Below, one piece after another: positions 7,154-14,882 of a DNA stretch of 14,994 nt; positions within the stretch are counted from its first letter, which is position 1; each line of letters starts with the position of its first letter. The stretch is from contig SMXL01000076.1 in NCBI GenBank assembly GCA_004356385.1, positions 1 through 14,994 of the forward strand. Direction: 5' to 3'. The position numbers and the translations under genes are program-made. The DNA is from Bacteroidota bacterium. GTDB lineage: Bacteria > Bacteroidota > Rhodothermia > Rhodothermales > UBA10348. Below the pieces are notes generated by a model. That model was not told where the DNA came from. It saw only the letters and a program-made list of their open reading frames with translations, and searched no databases.

Positions 7154-7226
7154 AGCCAATGAGCGGACTCGAACCGCTGACCTGCTCATTACGAATGAGC
7201 TGCTCTACCAACTGAGCTACATTGGC
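7154..7226 (-). tRNA. tRNA-Thr (anticodon CGT)
   Basis: A full 73-base cloverleaf can be folded by hand on the minus strand. The acceptor stem is GCCAATG/CATTGGC (7 pairs). The D stem is GCTC/GAGC, the anticodon stem GCTCA/TGAGC with loop TTCGTAA, and the T stem AGCGG/CCGCT with loop TTCGAGT. The discriminator base is T and CCA is not encoded. The anticodon CGT at loop positions 3-5 reads ACG threonine codons. The 3' end faces the SIR2/HupE debris, the side on which integrating elements usually insert. Just upstream on its strand, CACGTTTG (7238-7231) is a loose match to the Bacteroidota -7 box (TAnnTTTG), with a TTTC 19 bases before it. Transcription would then begin at or near the first base of the tRNA; this promoter reading is weak. 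Confidence 0.95.
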
Positions 7227-7465
7227 TTTTCAAACGTGCCACTCAGAACCCTTTTCGGAAAATCGTGTTTCGAAGCGCCCTGAAGAAGCGAGCGCGAAAA
7301 CTACTCTCACTTCGAGCGGCAATCAACTGCGACCGTTCCCATCGGGTTCTTTCTCTGATCTGTCCTCACCATATTTTCATTGCTGAATACCCGCCAATGA
7401 CCTGCCCCTGAACAGCGTGCGCTACCTTAGTCACGTGTCCTTTCAGCAAACTCATTTTCGACCCG

Positions 7466-8941
7466 ATGTCTGATTTCCGAAACCACCTGGCCCAAATCTG
7501 TGACTTGAATCATGCGGCGGCTGTTCTGGAGTGGGATCAGGAAACCTATATGCCGAGTGGCGCCGCGGAGGCTCGAGCCCATCAAATTGCGACGCTTCGG
7601 CGGCTGGCACACGAGCTGCTTGCCTCGGAAAAAACGGCAACTCATCTGGAGAAAAGACCAGACGACTCGTTTGGTGACAACGAAGCGCTCTACCGAATCA
7701 CTAAAAGGGACTTCGATCGGGCTACCCGCATTCCGGCGGACCTGGTAGCTGATTTGGCGGAAACGGCCGCGCTTGCCAGGCAGGCCTGGCGGACAGCCAG
7801 GGAGTCTGACACGTTCAAGGTTTTTGCACCACACCTCGACAAGATCCTCGAGCTGAATCTCCGAAAAGCGGAAGCTGTTGGGTACGACGAGCACCCATAT
7901 GACGCGCTTCTCGATGAATACGAGCCGGGAATGAAAACGGCCGAGGTTGCGACCGTTTTTGCGGATCTTCGCAATCAACTCGTTCCCATCGTTCAGACAC
8001 TTACCGCCGAAAAGGCCCCGGACAACAGCATGCTGCACCGCCATTTCCCTCACGACGCCCAGTGGGATTTCGGTCTGGATGTGATCAGAGACTTCGGCTA
8101 CGATTTTGAAACAGGTCGGCAGGATCTGTCCGCTCACCCGTTCACGACTACATTTTCAATCTCCGATGTTCGGCTCACCACCCGGGTCGACGAATCGTTC
8201 TTCAACCCGGCATTCTTTGGAACGCTCCACGAAGCGGGGCACGGGATGTATGAGCAAGGCATAGACCGCGCACTCGAGCGCACGCCCCTTGCAGACGGAA
8301 CGTCTCTCGGCATGCACGAATCGCAGTCCCGTCTTTGGGAGAACCTGGTCGGCCGAAGCAGAGGGTTTTGGTCGCATTACTATCCGAAAGCGCTACACGC
8401 GTTTCCCGACGCGCTCGGAGGCGTAACTGAAGAAGACTTTTACCGGGCCATCAATCGGGTCGAAAACTCCCTCATTCGAGTGGAGGCCGACGAGGTCACG
8501 TACAACCTTCACATCATGGTTCGATTTGAACTGGAAACCGAATTGGTGGAAGGCAAGATCCGTGTTGCGGACCTGCCTGATGCCTGGAACGATCGGATTG
8601 AAGCGTACCTGGGCGTTCGCCCGACGAACGACGCCGAAGGCGTTCTTCAGGACATCCACTGGTCGCTCGGGGCTATCGGATATTTCCCGACGTACACGCT
8701 GGGTAATCTGATGTCGACCCAGTTATTTGATCAGGCGAACTCGGACATACCGGATCTCGCGCAGCAGATTTCCTCCGGAAACTTTACTGTTCTCCTGGAT
8801 TGGTTGCGTACGCATGTGCACGGTCATGGACGCAAGAAAACAGCCTCTGAAATCTTGACCGACACTACCGGAACCGGATTGTCTGTCGAAAGCTGGATCC
8901 AATATATCCGGCGTAAGTACGAAGATATATATGGTCTTTAG
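7466..8941 (+). CDS. Carboxypeptidase Taq-type metallopeptidase (family M32)
   Basis: Cytoplasmic zinc carboxypeptidase of 491 residues, the usual M32 length of about 500, with no signal peptide. It removes C-terminal residues from peptides. Visible signatures are HAAAVLEWDQETYMP near residue 16, HPF at 224-226, D-V-R-L-T-T-R at 234-240, the zinc motif H-E-A-G-H at 255-259 (ligands His255 and His259, catalytic Glu256), and H-E-S-Q-S-R with Glu285 as the third ligand. All key residues are present. The ATG at 7466 has no good ribosome binding site, but the N-terminal family motif begins soon after it. It lies 239 bp right of the divergent tRNA-Thr gene, and the next gene starts 53 bp downstream on the same strand. 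I saw no clear promoter in 7227-7465. Family call is confident. Confidence 0.93.
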   Translation: MSDFRNHLAQICDLNHAAAVLEWDQETYMPSGAAEARAHQIATLRRLAHELLASEKTATHLEKRPDDSFGDNEALYRITKRDFDRATRIPADLVADLAETAALARQAWRTARESDTFKVFAPHLDKILELNLRKAEAVGYDEHPYDALLDEYEPGMKTAEVATVFADLRNQLVPIVQTLTAEKAPDNSMLHRHFPHDAQWDFGLDVIRDFGYDFETGRQDLSAHPFTTTFSISDVRLTTRVDESFFNPAFFGTLHEAGHGMYEQGIDRALERTPLADGTSLGMHESQSRLWENLVGRSRGFWSHYYPKALHAFPDALGGVTEEDFYRAINRVENSLIRVEADEVTYNLHIMVRFELETELVEGKIRVADLPDAWNDRIEAYLGVRPTNDAEGVLQDIHWSLGAIGYFPTYTLGNLMSTQLFDQANSDIPDLAQQISSGNFTVLLDWLRTHVHGHGRKKTASEILTDTTGTGLSVESWIQYIRRKYEDIYGL

Positions 8942-8994
8942 TTGCCGTACGTGTGTAATTGAATCACCCATCGTCACTAAACGCTCTAAAGCTT

Positions 8995-9339
8995 ATGGCT
9001 AGCGAGATTGAATTCCACCTCGATAATCTCAAAATTTCAACTCAACTCGATCAAAAAATCCGCGATCACTATGAAGAGTGGAAACGCGGCCATCATGACA
9101 TCAAAAGTGCATTCGTATCTCTGAAACAGTTATCTGGAAAGAAATCTGTACACGAATATGAAGCAAAAATTGTCCTCTATCACACCCCCGATAATATCAT
9201 CGCCGGACATCGTTCGTCTGCCATCCCGGAAGCGCTTCATGGGGCCATTCAGGCAATTGAAAGACAGCTGAGGGAGACCCGGGCTGCCTATCGAGATCGC
9301 CGTCGAAAAAGGGAAATTCAGTTTAAGGAGAGCCAGTGA
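8995..9339 (+). CDS. HPF/RaiA-like ribosome hibernation factor (short form)
   Basis: The ATG at 8995 gives 114 residues; the frame can be opened further left at a TTG (8959), but the added residues are not family-like. The layout fits the S30AE (HPF/RaiA/YfiA) domain: a first strand (IEFHLDNLKIS), a helix with D-Q-K-I-R-D-H-Y-E-E-W, a pair of strands (VHEYEAKIVLYH), then the last helix ending AIQAIERQLRETR, very close to the typical 'ALDKLERQLRK' ending. The tail is strongly basic (RDRRRKRE), suiting rRNA binding. Known members sit in the 30S decoding region and block translation in stationary phase. The length matches short HPF forms; the dimerising C-terminal domain of long HPF is absent. 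It lies just before the DAHP synthase gene, in the same reading frame, separated by its TGA. Divergent sequence makes the family call moderate. Confidence 0.65.
   Translation: MASEIEFHLDNLKISTQLDQKIRDHYEEWKRGHHDIKSAFVSLKQLSGKKSVHEYEAKIVLYHTPDNIIAGHRSSAIPEALHGAIQAIERQLRETRAAYRDRRRKREIQFKESQ
9325..9330 (+). promoter_or_regulatory. Strong ribosome binding site (AAGGAG) before an out-of-frame GTG
   Basis: AAGGAG lies inside the end of the HPF-like gene, 5 bases before a GTG at 9336, which is ideal spacing. That GTG is not in frame with the DAHP synthase; it opens a 40-codon frame ending at TAA 9456-9458, overlapping the first third of a hundred codons of the enzyme gene. The accepted enzyme start, TTG 9358, is 27 bases beyond the motif, too far for direct use. 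The site could drive a small leader peptide with coupled translation, or mark a frameshift in the enzyme's 5' end. Confidence 0.4.
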
Positions 9340-9357
9340 GCGCTTTGTCTGGTAACG

Positions 9358-10728
9358 TTGAAAACCGAATCCAACACATCGTCCATCCGGGAGTGGACTC
9401 CAGATTCATGGAGAAGTCTCCGCGCCACTCAGCAGCCCGAATATCCAGATTCAGGTAAGCTCGAAAGCGTGTTGCAACAGCTCGCTGAACTTCCGCCACT
9501 CGTGACATCTTGGGAAGTCGACCGTCTGCGCACCCGTCTGGCTGAGGCGGCGACAGGAAAACGCTTTCTCCTGCAGGGAGGCGATTGTGCGGAACGTTTT
9601 GACGAATGTCGCCCGGATATTATTTCCAATAGGTTGAAAGTGCTCCTTCAGATGAGCCTTGTGCTCATCTATGGGCTTCGACTGCCGGTCGTGAGGGTAG
9701 GCCGGTTCGCAGGTCAGTACGCGAAACCTAGATCAGATGCCCTCGAATCAAAGAACGGAACCGAGCTTCCGTCATACCGGGGCGATATCATCAATCGGCC
9801 CGGCTTCGAGGCCGAGGATCGAATTCCGGATCCAGAAAGGATGCTTCAGGCATACAGCCGTTCGGGGATTACACTCAATCACGTTCGGGCTCTAGGAGAA
9901 GGGGGTTTCGCCGATCTTCACCATCCGGAAAACTGGAATCTCGGATTCGTTCAACATGACGACCTGCGAAAAGAGTACCAGCAGATTGTTGACTCCATTC
10001 TTGATGCCATCCGGTTCATGGAAGCGGTCTCCCCGAACCCCATCGGCGATATGGATCGAGTGGCGTTTTTCACGAGTCACGAAGCGTTGCTTCTCCCCTA
10101 CGAAGAAGCGTTGACGCGGCCGGATACCGTACACGATCGGACGTACAATCTTTCCACACACTTTCCCTGGATCGGAGCTAGAACGGCATTCGAAGGCAGC
10201 GCGCATGTAGAATACATGCGCGGACTCGCCAATCCCATTGCGATTAAGGTCGGCCCGGAAATGTCCCCGTCGGAATTAAGAACATTGATCAACATTCTAG
10301 ATCCCGATTCCATTCCAGGACGGTTGACCCTCATTACGCGACTGGGAGTGGATCGTATTGAATCCCAACTTCCCCCGCTCATTGAAGCGGTTCAGGCCGT
10401 TGGGAATCGGGTGCTTTGGAGCTGCGATCCGATGCATGGCAATACGGAAATCCTGTCGTCCGGCATAAAAACCCGTCGATTTGAAAATATCCTGGCTGAG
10501 ATGGAGCTCTCTTTTGATATCCATGCTGCACATGATTCGGCGCTCGGCGGTGTTCACCTTGAGCTCACGGGCGAAGACGTGACCGAATGCACGGGAGGCG
10601 CCGGCGGACTCCAGGATGAGGACCTCGGACGCGCCTATCGGTCCCACGTCGATCCGCGACTGAACAGCGAACAGGCACTGGAGATGGCGTTCTCAATTAT
10701 TCGGAAAAAACGCCGAATGTTGTCGTAG
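9358..10728 (+). CDS. aroG: 3-deoxy-D-arabino-heptulosonate 7-phosphate (DAHP) synthase, class II
   Basis: First enzyme of the shikimate pathway: condenses phosphoenolpyruvate and erythrose 4-phosphate to DAHP, in the cytoplasm. The 456 residues cover the whole class II (plant/mycobacterial type) enzyme: WTPDSWR...QQPEYPD near the start, L-L-Q-G-G-D-C-A-E with metal ligand Cys77, VGRFAGQYAKPRS at 114-126, K-V-G-P-E-M-S-P at 297, C-D-P-M-H-G-N-T with His360, HLELTGEDVTECTGG with Glu402, and V-D-P-R-L-N with Asp432. These four ligands line up at a near-constant offset with those I recall for the tuberculosis enzyme (Cys87, His369, Glu411, Asp441). No ATG or GTG exists in frame before the conserved region, so the start must be the TTG at 9358 (or CTG 9349) unless the 5' end is frameshifted. 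No extra N-terminal regulatory domain is seen. Its 3' end overlaps convergent mnmA by 32 bp. Confidence 0.93.
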   Translation: MKTESNTSSIREWTPDSWRSLRATQQPEYPDSGKLESVLQQLAELPPLVTSWEVDRLRTRLAEAATGKRFLLQGGDCAERFDECRPDIISNRLKVLLQMSLVLIYGLRLPVVRVGRFAGQYAKPRSDALESKNGTELPSYRGDIINRPGFEAEDRIPDPERMLQAYSRSGITLNHVRALGEGGFADLHHPENWNLGFVQHDDLRKEYQQIVDSILDAIRFMEAVSPNPIGDMDRVAFFTSHEALLLPYEEALTRPDTVHDRTYNLSTHFPWIGARTAFEGSAHVEYMRGLANPIAIKVGPEMSPSELRTLINILDPDSIPGRLTLITRLGVDRIESQLPPLIEAVQAVGNRVLWSCDPMHGNTEILSSGIKTRRFENILAEMELSFDIHAAHDSALGGVHLELTGEDVTECTGGAGGLQDEDLGRAYRSHVDPRLNSEQALEMAFSIIRKKRRMLS

Positions 10729-11863
10729 ATGTTTCTAGGAAAGAATCAGCATCAGATTTATTCCCAGACTCAATCCAAGCCCCTCCAAGTACGTCGTCTC
10801 CTTCGTAGAGCACAACCGCCTGTCCGGGCGTAATCGCTCGCCGCGATTCGCTGAACGCAACGTGCAACTTATTCTCCGCCCCCTGCCAGGCAATTCCCGG
10901 AGCTCCCGCATCTTTGTATCGAATCTTCCCGACGATGGGCCTCTCCTCCTTCAGATCGGGATATTTTATTGGATTGAAGTCGTGCGCTACGAGGGAATGC
11001 TGGAGTAACTCGTCACGGAGCCCAATCGTCACCGTATTGGTCTCCGGATTGATTTTCGTCACGTAGGCAGGATACCCGAGAGCCAGCCCTAATCCATGGC
11101 GCTGCCCGATCGTGTAGAACGGATATCCTTCGTGCCGCCCTACAAACGTTCCGTCTCGGAATACGAAATTCCCGGGCCCTGCCCTCTCGTCCATATCCGT
11201 GACCCGGTCGCGAAGGAATCTTCGGTAATCGTCGTCCGGGACAAAGCAGATCTCATATGAATCCGGTTTAGCTGCTACCCTGTCGAGCCCAAACTCTTTA
11301 GCCAAGCGCCGGATTTCAGGCTTTTCGAGGTCGCCCAAAGGAAACAATGTCCTCGCGAAGTGCTCTTGGGAAACTCCCCAGAGTGCATAACTCTGGTCCT
11401 TATTCGTATCAAGGCCCCGCATTAACACGAACCGGTTGAGCTCGTTATCCTTCCGAACTCGGGCATAATGCCCCGTGGCAATATATTCGCAATCGAGCGC
11501 ATCGGCCCGGCGCAGAAGCGCAGCCCATTTGATATGCGTATTGCAAAGGACACACGGGTTGGGCGTGCGCCCGGCCATGTATTCTTCCGTAAAGCGATCG
11601 ATCACCCAGTCGCCAAATTCCTCTCGGATGTCAATAATAAAGTGGGTAAAGTCGTATTTCATGCCCACGTCCCGGGCATCGTTCATCGACTCGAGCGTGC
11701 AGCAGCCGATGACTTTTCCCGTGTTTCCTCCGCTCTCGCTGTAATCCCAGGTTTTCATGGTGATGCCCACCACTTCGTAGCCCTCCTCCTTCAGAAGAAC
11801 TGCGGCAACCGAGGAGTCTACTCCTCCGCTCATGGCTACAAGAACGCGTCCTTTTGTACTCAT
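10697..11863 (-). CDS. mnmA: tRNA-specific 2-thiouridylase MnmA
   Basis: Installs the 2-thio group at uridine 34 of Lys, Glu and Gln tRNAs, using ATP and a sulfur relay. The frame opens at 11932, but the ATG at 11863 gives MSTKGRVLVAMSGGVDSSVA, the normal family start, and 388 residues. Visible features: PP-loop S-G-G-V-D-S-S (residues 12-18), R-T-P-N-P-C-V-L-C-N with the nucleophile Cys104, TGHYARV, DQSYALWG, E-I-C-F-V-P with the second catalytic Cys206, and YTIGQRHGLGLA in the tRNA-binding part. An inserted acidic segment (W-D-Y-S-E-S-G-G-N-T-G-K) precedes I-G-C-C-T. It is transcribed against both neighbours: convergent with the DAHP synthase (32 bp overlap) and divergent from aroQ (172 bp between starts), where a shared promoter region is likely though I cannot place boxes reliably. 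The 23 extra codons up to 11932 are low-complexity and probably untranslated. Confidence 0.95.
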   Translation of the reverse strand: MSTKGRVLVAMSGGVDSSVAAVLLKEEGYEVVGITMKTWDYSESGGNTGKVIGCCTLESMNDARDVGMKYDFTHFIIDIREEFGDWVIDRFTEEYMAGRTPNPCVLCNTHIKWAALLRRADALDCEYIATGHYARVRKDNELNRFVLMRGLDTNKDQSYALWGVSQEHFARTLFPLGDLEKPEIRRLAKEFGLDRVAAKPDSYEICFVPDDDYRRFLRDRVTDMDERAGPGNFVFRDGTFVGRHEGYPFYTIGQRHGLGLALGYPAYVTKINPETNTVTIGLRDELLQHSLVAHDFNPIKYPDLKEERPIVGKIRYKDAGAPGIAWQGAENKLHVAFSESRRAITPGQAVVLYEGDDVLGGAWIESGNKSDADSFLETSTTTFGVFSE

Positions 11864-12035
11864 TTCGGACCGGTGTGAATCGCTGGTAGGTGGGGCGTTA
11901 GAATCTCGCCTCTTCCCCGTAGGTCTCTCCATATGTCACTATGAACGATCTGGTTCCTCCCTTCAACGCTGATTCGCAATCATATGACGTTGCGTATCTT
12001 GCAATGCATTGGATCATCTACCGTCCGCGCTTTCC

Positions 12036-12467
12036 ATGAAGCTTCTCATTTTGAACGGCCCGAATCTGAATATGCTCGGCGAGCGCGAGCCGGAAACGTA
12101 TGGAAATACGTCGTTGACAACCATTCAGGAGGGATTGGAAGCGGCCTTCCCTGACACCGAACTGGTGTTTTTTCAGAGCAATCACGAGGGTGAACTGATC
12201 GACAAGTTGCACGGCGGAGCCGAGAACGGCCTCGACGGGATTGTCTTTAATCCGGGCGGCTACGCACACACATCGGTTGCCCTCAGAGATGCGATATCGG
12301 CGATCGAGACACCAGTCATCGAAGTTCATATATCAAATATTGCTGCCCGTGAGTCGTTTCGTCACCATTCGGTCACAGCCGGTGCCGCGCTCGGAATGAT
12401 CTCCGGATTCGGGTCGATGGGATATCGAATGGCAGTCAAATACTTTCTGAACTCGGACCCGGCGTAA
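12036..12467 (+). CDS. aroQ: Type II 3-dehydroquinate dehydratase
   Basis: Third step of the shikimate pathway: dehydrates 3-dehydroquinate to 3-dehydroshikimate; type II enzymes are cytoplasmic dodecamers. I chose the ATG at 12036 (MKLLILNGPNLNMLGEREPE), which gives 143 residues, the family norm; the frame also opens at 12009 with nine unlikely residues. All expected active-site residues are visible: Arg17 (G-E-R-E), Tyr22 (P-E-T-Y-G), Asn72 and His78 (F-N-P-G-G-Y-A-H), His98 (E-V-H-I-S-N) and Arg109 (F-R-H-H-S-V). QSNHEGELID is also present. It is divergent from mnmA and 66 bp before the flippase gene on the same strand. Together with the DAHP synthase on the other side of mnmA it makes a loose shikimate neighbourhood. 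Confidence 0.95.
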   Translation: MKLLILNGPNLNMLGEREPETYGNTSLTTIQEGLEAAFPDTELVFFQSNHEGELIDKLHGGAENGLDGIVFNPGGYAHTSVALRDAISAIETPVIEVHISNIAARESFRHHSVTAGAALGMISGFGSMGYRMAVKYFLNSDPA

Positions 12468-12533
12468 ACGATTGCGGCTCCTTATCACGATGTCAACTGA
12501 AACAAGGATTCTAGTCATCACGAGCGCTGCTTC

Positions 12534-14057
12534 ATGAGCTTTCGGACGCGGATCAACAAACTGGCAGCGGAAACGGCCGTTTATGGGGTTTCCTCTGTGT
12601 TTGGCCGGCTGATCAACTTTCTTCTTTTCCCCTTCTACTCCAATGTCTTTGCGCCTGACGTCTACGGTCCGGTAATCGTCGTCTACGCCGCGTTCGTTTT
12701 CCTCAACATTATCTATCAGTACGGGATGGAGGCCGCGTATCTCAAATACGCGGCGAACTCCCCGGACGCAGATGAGAAGACAAGGACGTTCAGTACGGCC
12801 GTTTGGTCGCTGTTCCTGACCGCCAGTCTGTTCTCCGCGTGCATTTATTTTTTCAAAGCCCCCGTCGGCGGCCTTCTGGGACTCGAGCCCAGCCATTACA
12901 CTCTGTTAAATTTTGCGGCCGGAATTCTCATGCTGGATACACTCACGGTGGTCCCATATGCGGAGCTGAGATTACAGAATAAACCTTGGCGTTTTGCGAC
13001 GGTGCGAGTCGCGGGCATCGTCGTAAATGTCGGCCTTAACCTGGTGTTCATCCTCGTGATGGACATGGGAATAGAAGCCATTTTCCTGGCAAATTTAATC
13101 GCGTCCGGTACGTCCTTTATTCTATTATCGCCGGCTTTCAGGCAGCACTTCCGATTCCAGTTCAACCGGATCCGATTTCGCGAATTGCTGCGTTTCGGCC
13201 TTCCGTTCGTTCCGGGTGGCCTGGGATATGCCCTTTCGGAGCGTGTGAATATATTTTTTCTGGAGCGAATGCCCAGCGATCGAATCCTGGAGTTGTATGG
13301 ATCGGATCCGGCAATCGCTGCTCTTGCCGACAAGGCGGCGACCGATGGCAATTCGATCTATGCGGAGTTTATTGTCGGAGCTTACGGAGGTATGATTAAG
13401 CTCGCGATCATCCTGGCTCTGGTCGTGCAGATGTTTCGCTACGCCTGGCAACCGTTTTTCCTTCAGCATGCCGACGACGAAGATGCGGCAAGTCTCTTTG
13501 GTCGCGTGTTCACGCTATTTACGGCGGCCCTTCTTGTCGTGTTTCTGGCCGTCGCATTCTTGGCTCAGGAGCTGGTTTCTATCCCCCTTTCCGGCGATCG
13601 ATTTTTGATCGCACCGGCCTATTGGATTGGGCTGAACATTATCCCCGTTGCCCTTCTGGGATACATATTCCAGGGGTTTTACTACCATTTCTCAGCAGGT
13701 GTCTACATACAAAACAAGACGAAATTCTTCGTTTTGTGCACGTTGGCGGGGAGTGCCGTAGCCCTCGGTCTCAACATCCTGCTCGTACCCCAATTCGGTA
13801 TGATAGCGGCGGCCTGGGCCACTACGTCCAGCTTTGCCGTCATGGCCATATTCCTCTTTATGCTGGTTCGGCGAGTTTACCCCGTACCGTACGAGTGGGG
13901 ACGCGTCTTCAGTCTCATCGCCGGAGCCATCGTACTGTATGTTCTATGGAATGCGAACGATTCGCTCCAGATCTGGTGGATCGAACTTCTTCTCCTCTCC
14001 GGATATACGCTGGTGGCTGTATTTATTTCGGGTGCCAAAAAGATCAGGCGGAACTGA
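12534..14057 (+). CDS. Oligosaccharide flippase / polysaccharide biosynthesis membrane protein (MOP superfamily)
   Basis: Integral membrane protein of 507 residues with about 12-14 hydrophobic segments. It starts MSFRTRINKLAAETAVYGVS, SVFGRLINFLLFPFYSNVF, VYGPV, the typical opening of Wzx-like or RfbX-like lipid-linked oligosaccharide flippases, and ends in a basic K-K-I-R-R-N tail. Such proteins turn undecaprenyl- or lipid-linked glycans across the inner membrane for O-antigen, capsule or exopolysaccharide. GLPFVPGGLGYALSERVNIFFLERM near residue 220 is the usual mid-protein repeat of the pair of six-helix halves. A polar stretch around residues 250-280 forms a longer loop. No glycosyltransferase genes are in view, so its substrate is unknown, and this free-standing position is common for the family. 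It follows aroQ by 66 bp and may be co-transcribed. Confidence 0.85.
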   Translation: MSFRTRINKLAAETAVYGVSSVFGRLINFLLFPFYSNVFAPDVYGPVIVVYAAFVFLNIIYQYGMEAAYLKYAANSPDADEKTRTFSTAVWSLFLTASLFSACIYFFKAPVGGLLGLEPSHYTLLNFAAGILMLDTLTVVPYAELRLQNKPWRFATVRVAGIVVNVGLNLVFILVMDMGIEAIFLANLIASGTSFILLSPAFRQHFRFQFNRIRFRELLRFGLPFVPGGLGYALSERVNIFFLERMPSDRILELYGSDPAIAALADKAATDGNSIYAEFIVGAYGGMIKLAIILALVVQMFRYAWQPFFLQHADDEDAASLFGRVFTLFTAALLVVFLAVAFLAQELVSIPLSGDRFLIAPAYWIGLNIIPVALLGYIFQGFYYHFSAGVYIQNKTKFFVLCTLAGSAVALGLNILLVPQFGMIAAAWATTSSFAVMAIFLFMLVRRVYPVPYEWGRVFSLIAGAIVLYVLWNANDSLQIWWIELLLLSGYTLVAVFISGAKKIRRN

Positions 14058-14358
14058 ACCTGTTCCATACGCCGACGAGAACGCCGATCGGGACGGGTAT
14101 CAGCAAGACCTTTTGACGGGATTCGTTGAACCAGAAACCGATCGACGAACTGCCGACGCGTTTGGAACGGTAGCCATAGAGGATCGATCTTTGCGATTTG
14201 TAACTGCGACTGAAAAAAATGGACATTCTAAATGCGGTACAAAGAACCACGACGTGTTTACCTTCCCATCGATATTTCGTAATAAGGAACTTCCCTGCTG
14301 AATCTGAGCAGTCGTCCCCATTTTCAAAGCGACTCGCCAACCACACTGTTATTTGACG
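14058..14358. other. About 300 bp without a supported gene
   Basis: Between the flippase and the cytochrome gene nothing is recognisable. Two long open frames cross it: one on the plus strand continuing from inside the flippase gene and ending at 14301, and one on the minus strand (14391-14044, 115 codons) ending in KVLLIPVPIGVLVGVWNRF. Neither resembles a family I know, both overlap real genes, and they cannot both be real. I see no terminator hairpin with a T-run and no clear promoter, although the cytochrome gene should have one here. Confidence 0.4.
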
Positions 14359-14859
14359 ATGATCATGAAGATCAGCGTACACCGTCTTCATAGGATCGGT
14401 TACTTTGCAGTCACCTTATTGATGGCTGCTTGCACTTCGTCTCGCCCAGCGACCCCATCTTCGAGTCAGACGGCTCCTCAACCAAGCACGACGACCCCTT
14501 CCATGGAAGAAACGAACACGGTGTCTCTTCTGGATGGAGTCTTTTCGCAACCCCAGGTGGAAAAAGGGAAGGAAATATTTGAAAGCGCATGCGTGGAGTG
14601 CCATCAACCGGAGGCCTTTATTGGCCCCGGGTTTATCGGAGCCTGGGCAGGACAGACGGTTGACGTTTTATTTCAGGAAATCAGAAGAACCATGCCCGAG
14701 AATGCTCCAGGAAGGCTCAGTCGAAGAGAATACGCTGCCGTATTGGCGTACATTTTCGAACTCAATGGACTGCCTACTGGAGAGAATGACATGCCGAATC
14801 GGCCGCAACAGCTGAAAGAAATACGAATCGAGACCGCTGTGGAGTCGAGAAAAAACTAA
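14359..14859 (+). CDS. Lipid-anchored class I c-type cytochrome
   Basis: Electron carrier of about 166 residues. The N-terminus is a lipoprotein signal ending L-M-A-A-C (Cys25), then a Ser/Thr/Pro-rich linker to about residue 50, then one cytochrome c domain: V-F-S-Q-P-Q-V-E-K-G-K-E-I-F, heme site C-V-E-C-H (Cys78, Cys81, His82) and Met112 in T-M-P-E-N-A-P-G as the probable distal ligand, followed by the helix EYAAVLAYIFELNGLP. ATG codons at 14359 and 14365 (and a TTG at 14353) are all possible starts. The domain resembles the small cytochromes paired with periplasmic quinoprotein dehydrogenases. The next exported gene begins 23 bp downstream and is likely co-transcribed, so it may be the redox partner. 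Confidence 0.85.
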   Translation: MIMKISVHRLHRIGYFAVTLLMAACTSSRPATPSSSQTAPQPSTTTPSMEETNTVSLLDGVFSQPQVEKGKEIFESACVECHQPEAFIGPGFIGAWAGQTVDVLFQEIRRTMPENAPGRLSRREYAAVLAYIFELNGLPTGENDMPNRPQQLKEIRIETAVESRKN

Positions 14860-14882
14860 GGAAACAACAAAAGAGACGCATT

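Noticed and set aside
6918..7283. 121-codon plus-strand frame containing ERTRTADLLITNELLYQLSY
   Set aside because: This is the antisense translation of the tRNA-Thr gene, a well-known source of false proteins; the region is a tRNA, not a coding sequence.
7427..8137. 236-codon minus-strand frame opposite the M32 carboxypeptidase
   Set aside because: Shadow of a real gene with intact zinc motifs; the minus-strand product resembles no family and is rich in Arg, as antisense products often are.
13834..14301. 155-codon plus-strand frame overlapping the flippase end
   Set aside because: About half lies inside the flippase gene in another frame and the rest is unrecognisable and acidic; no start or ribosome binding site near the non-overlapping part.
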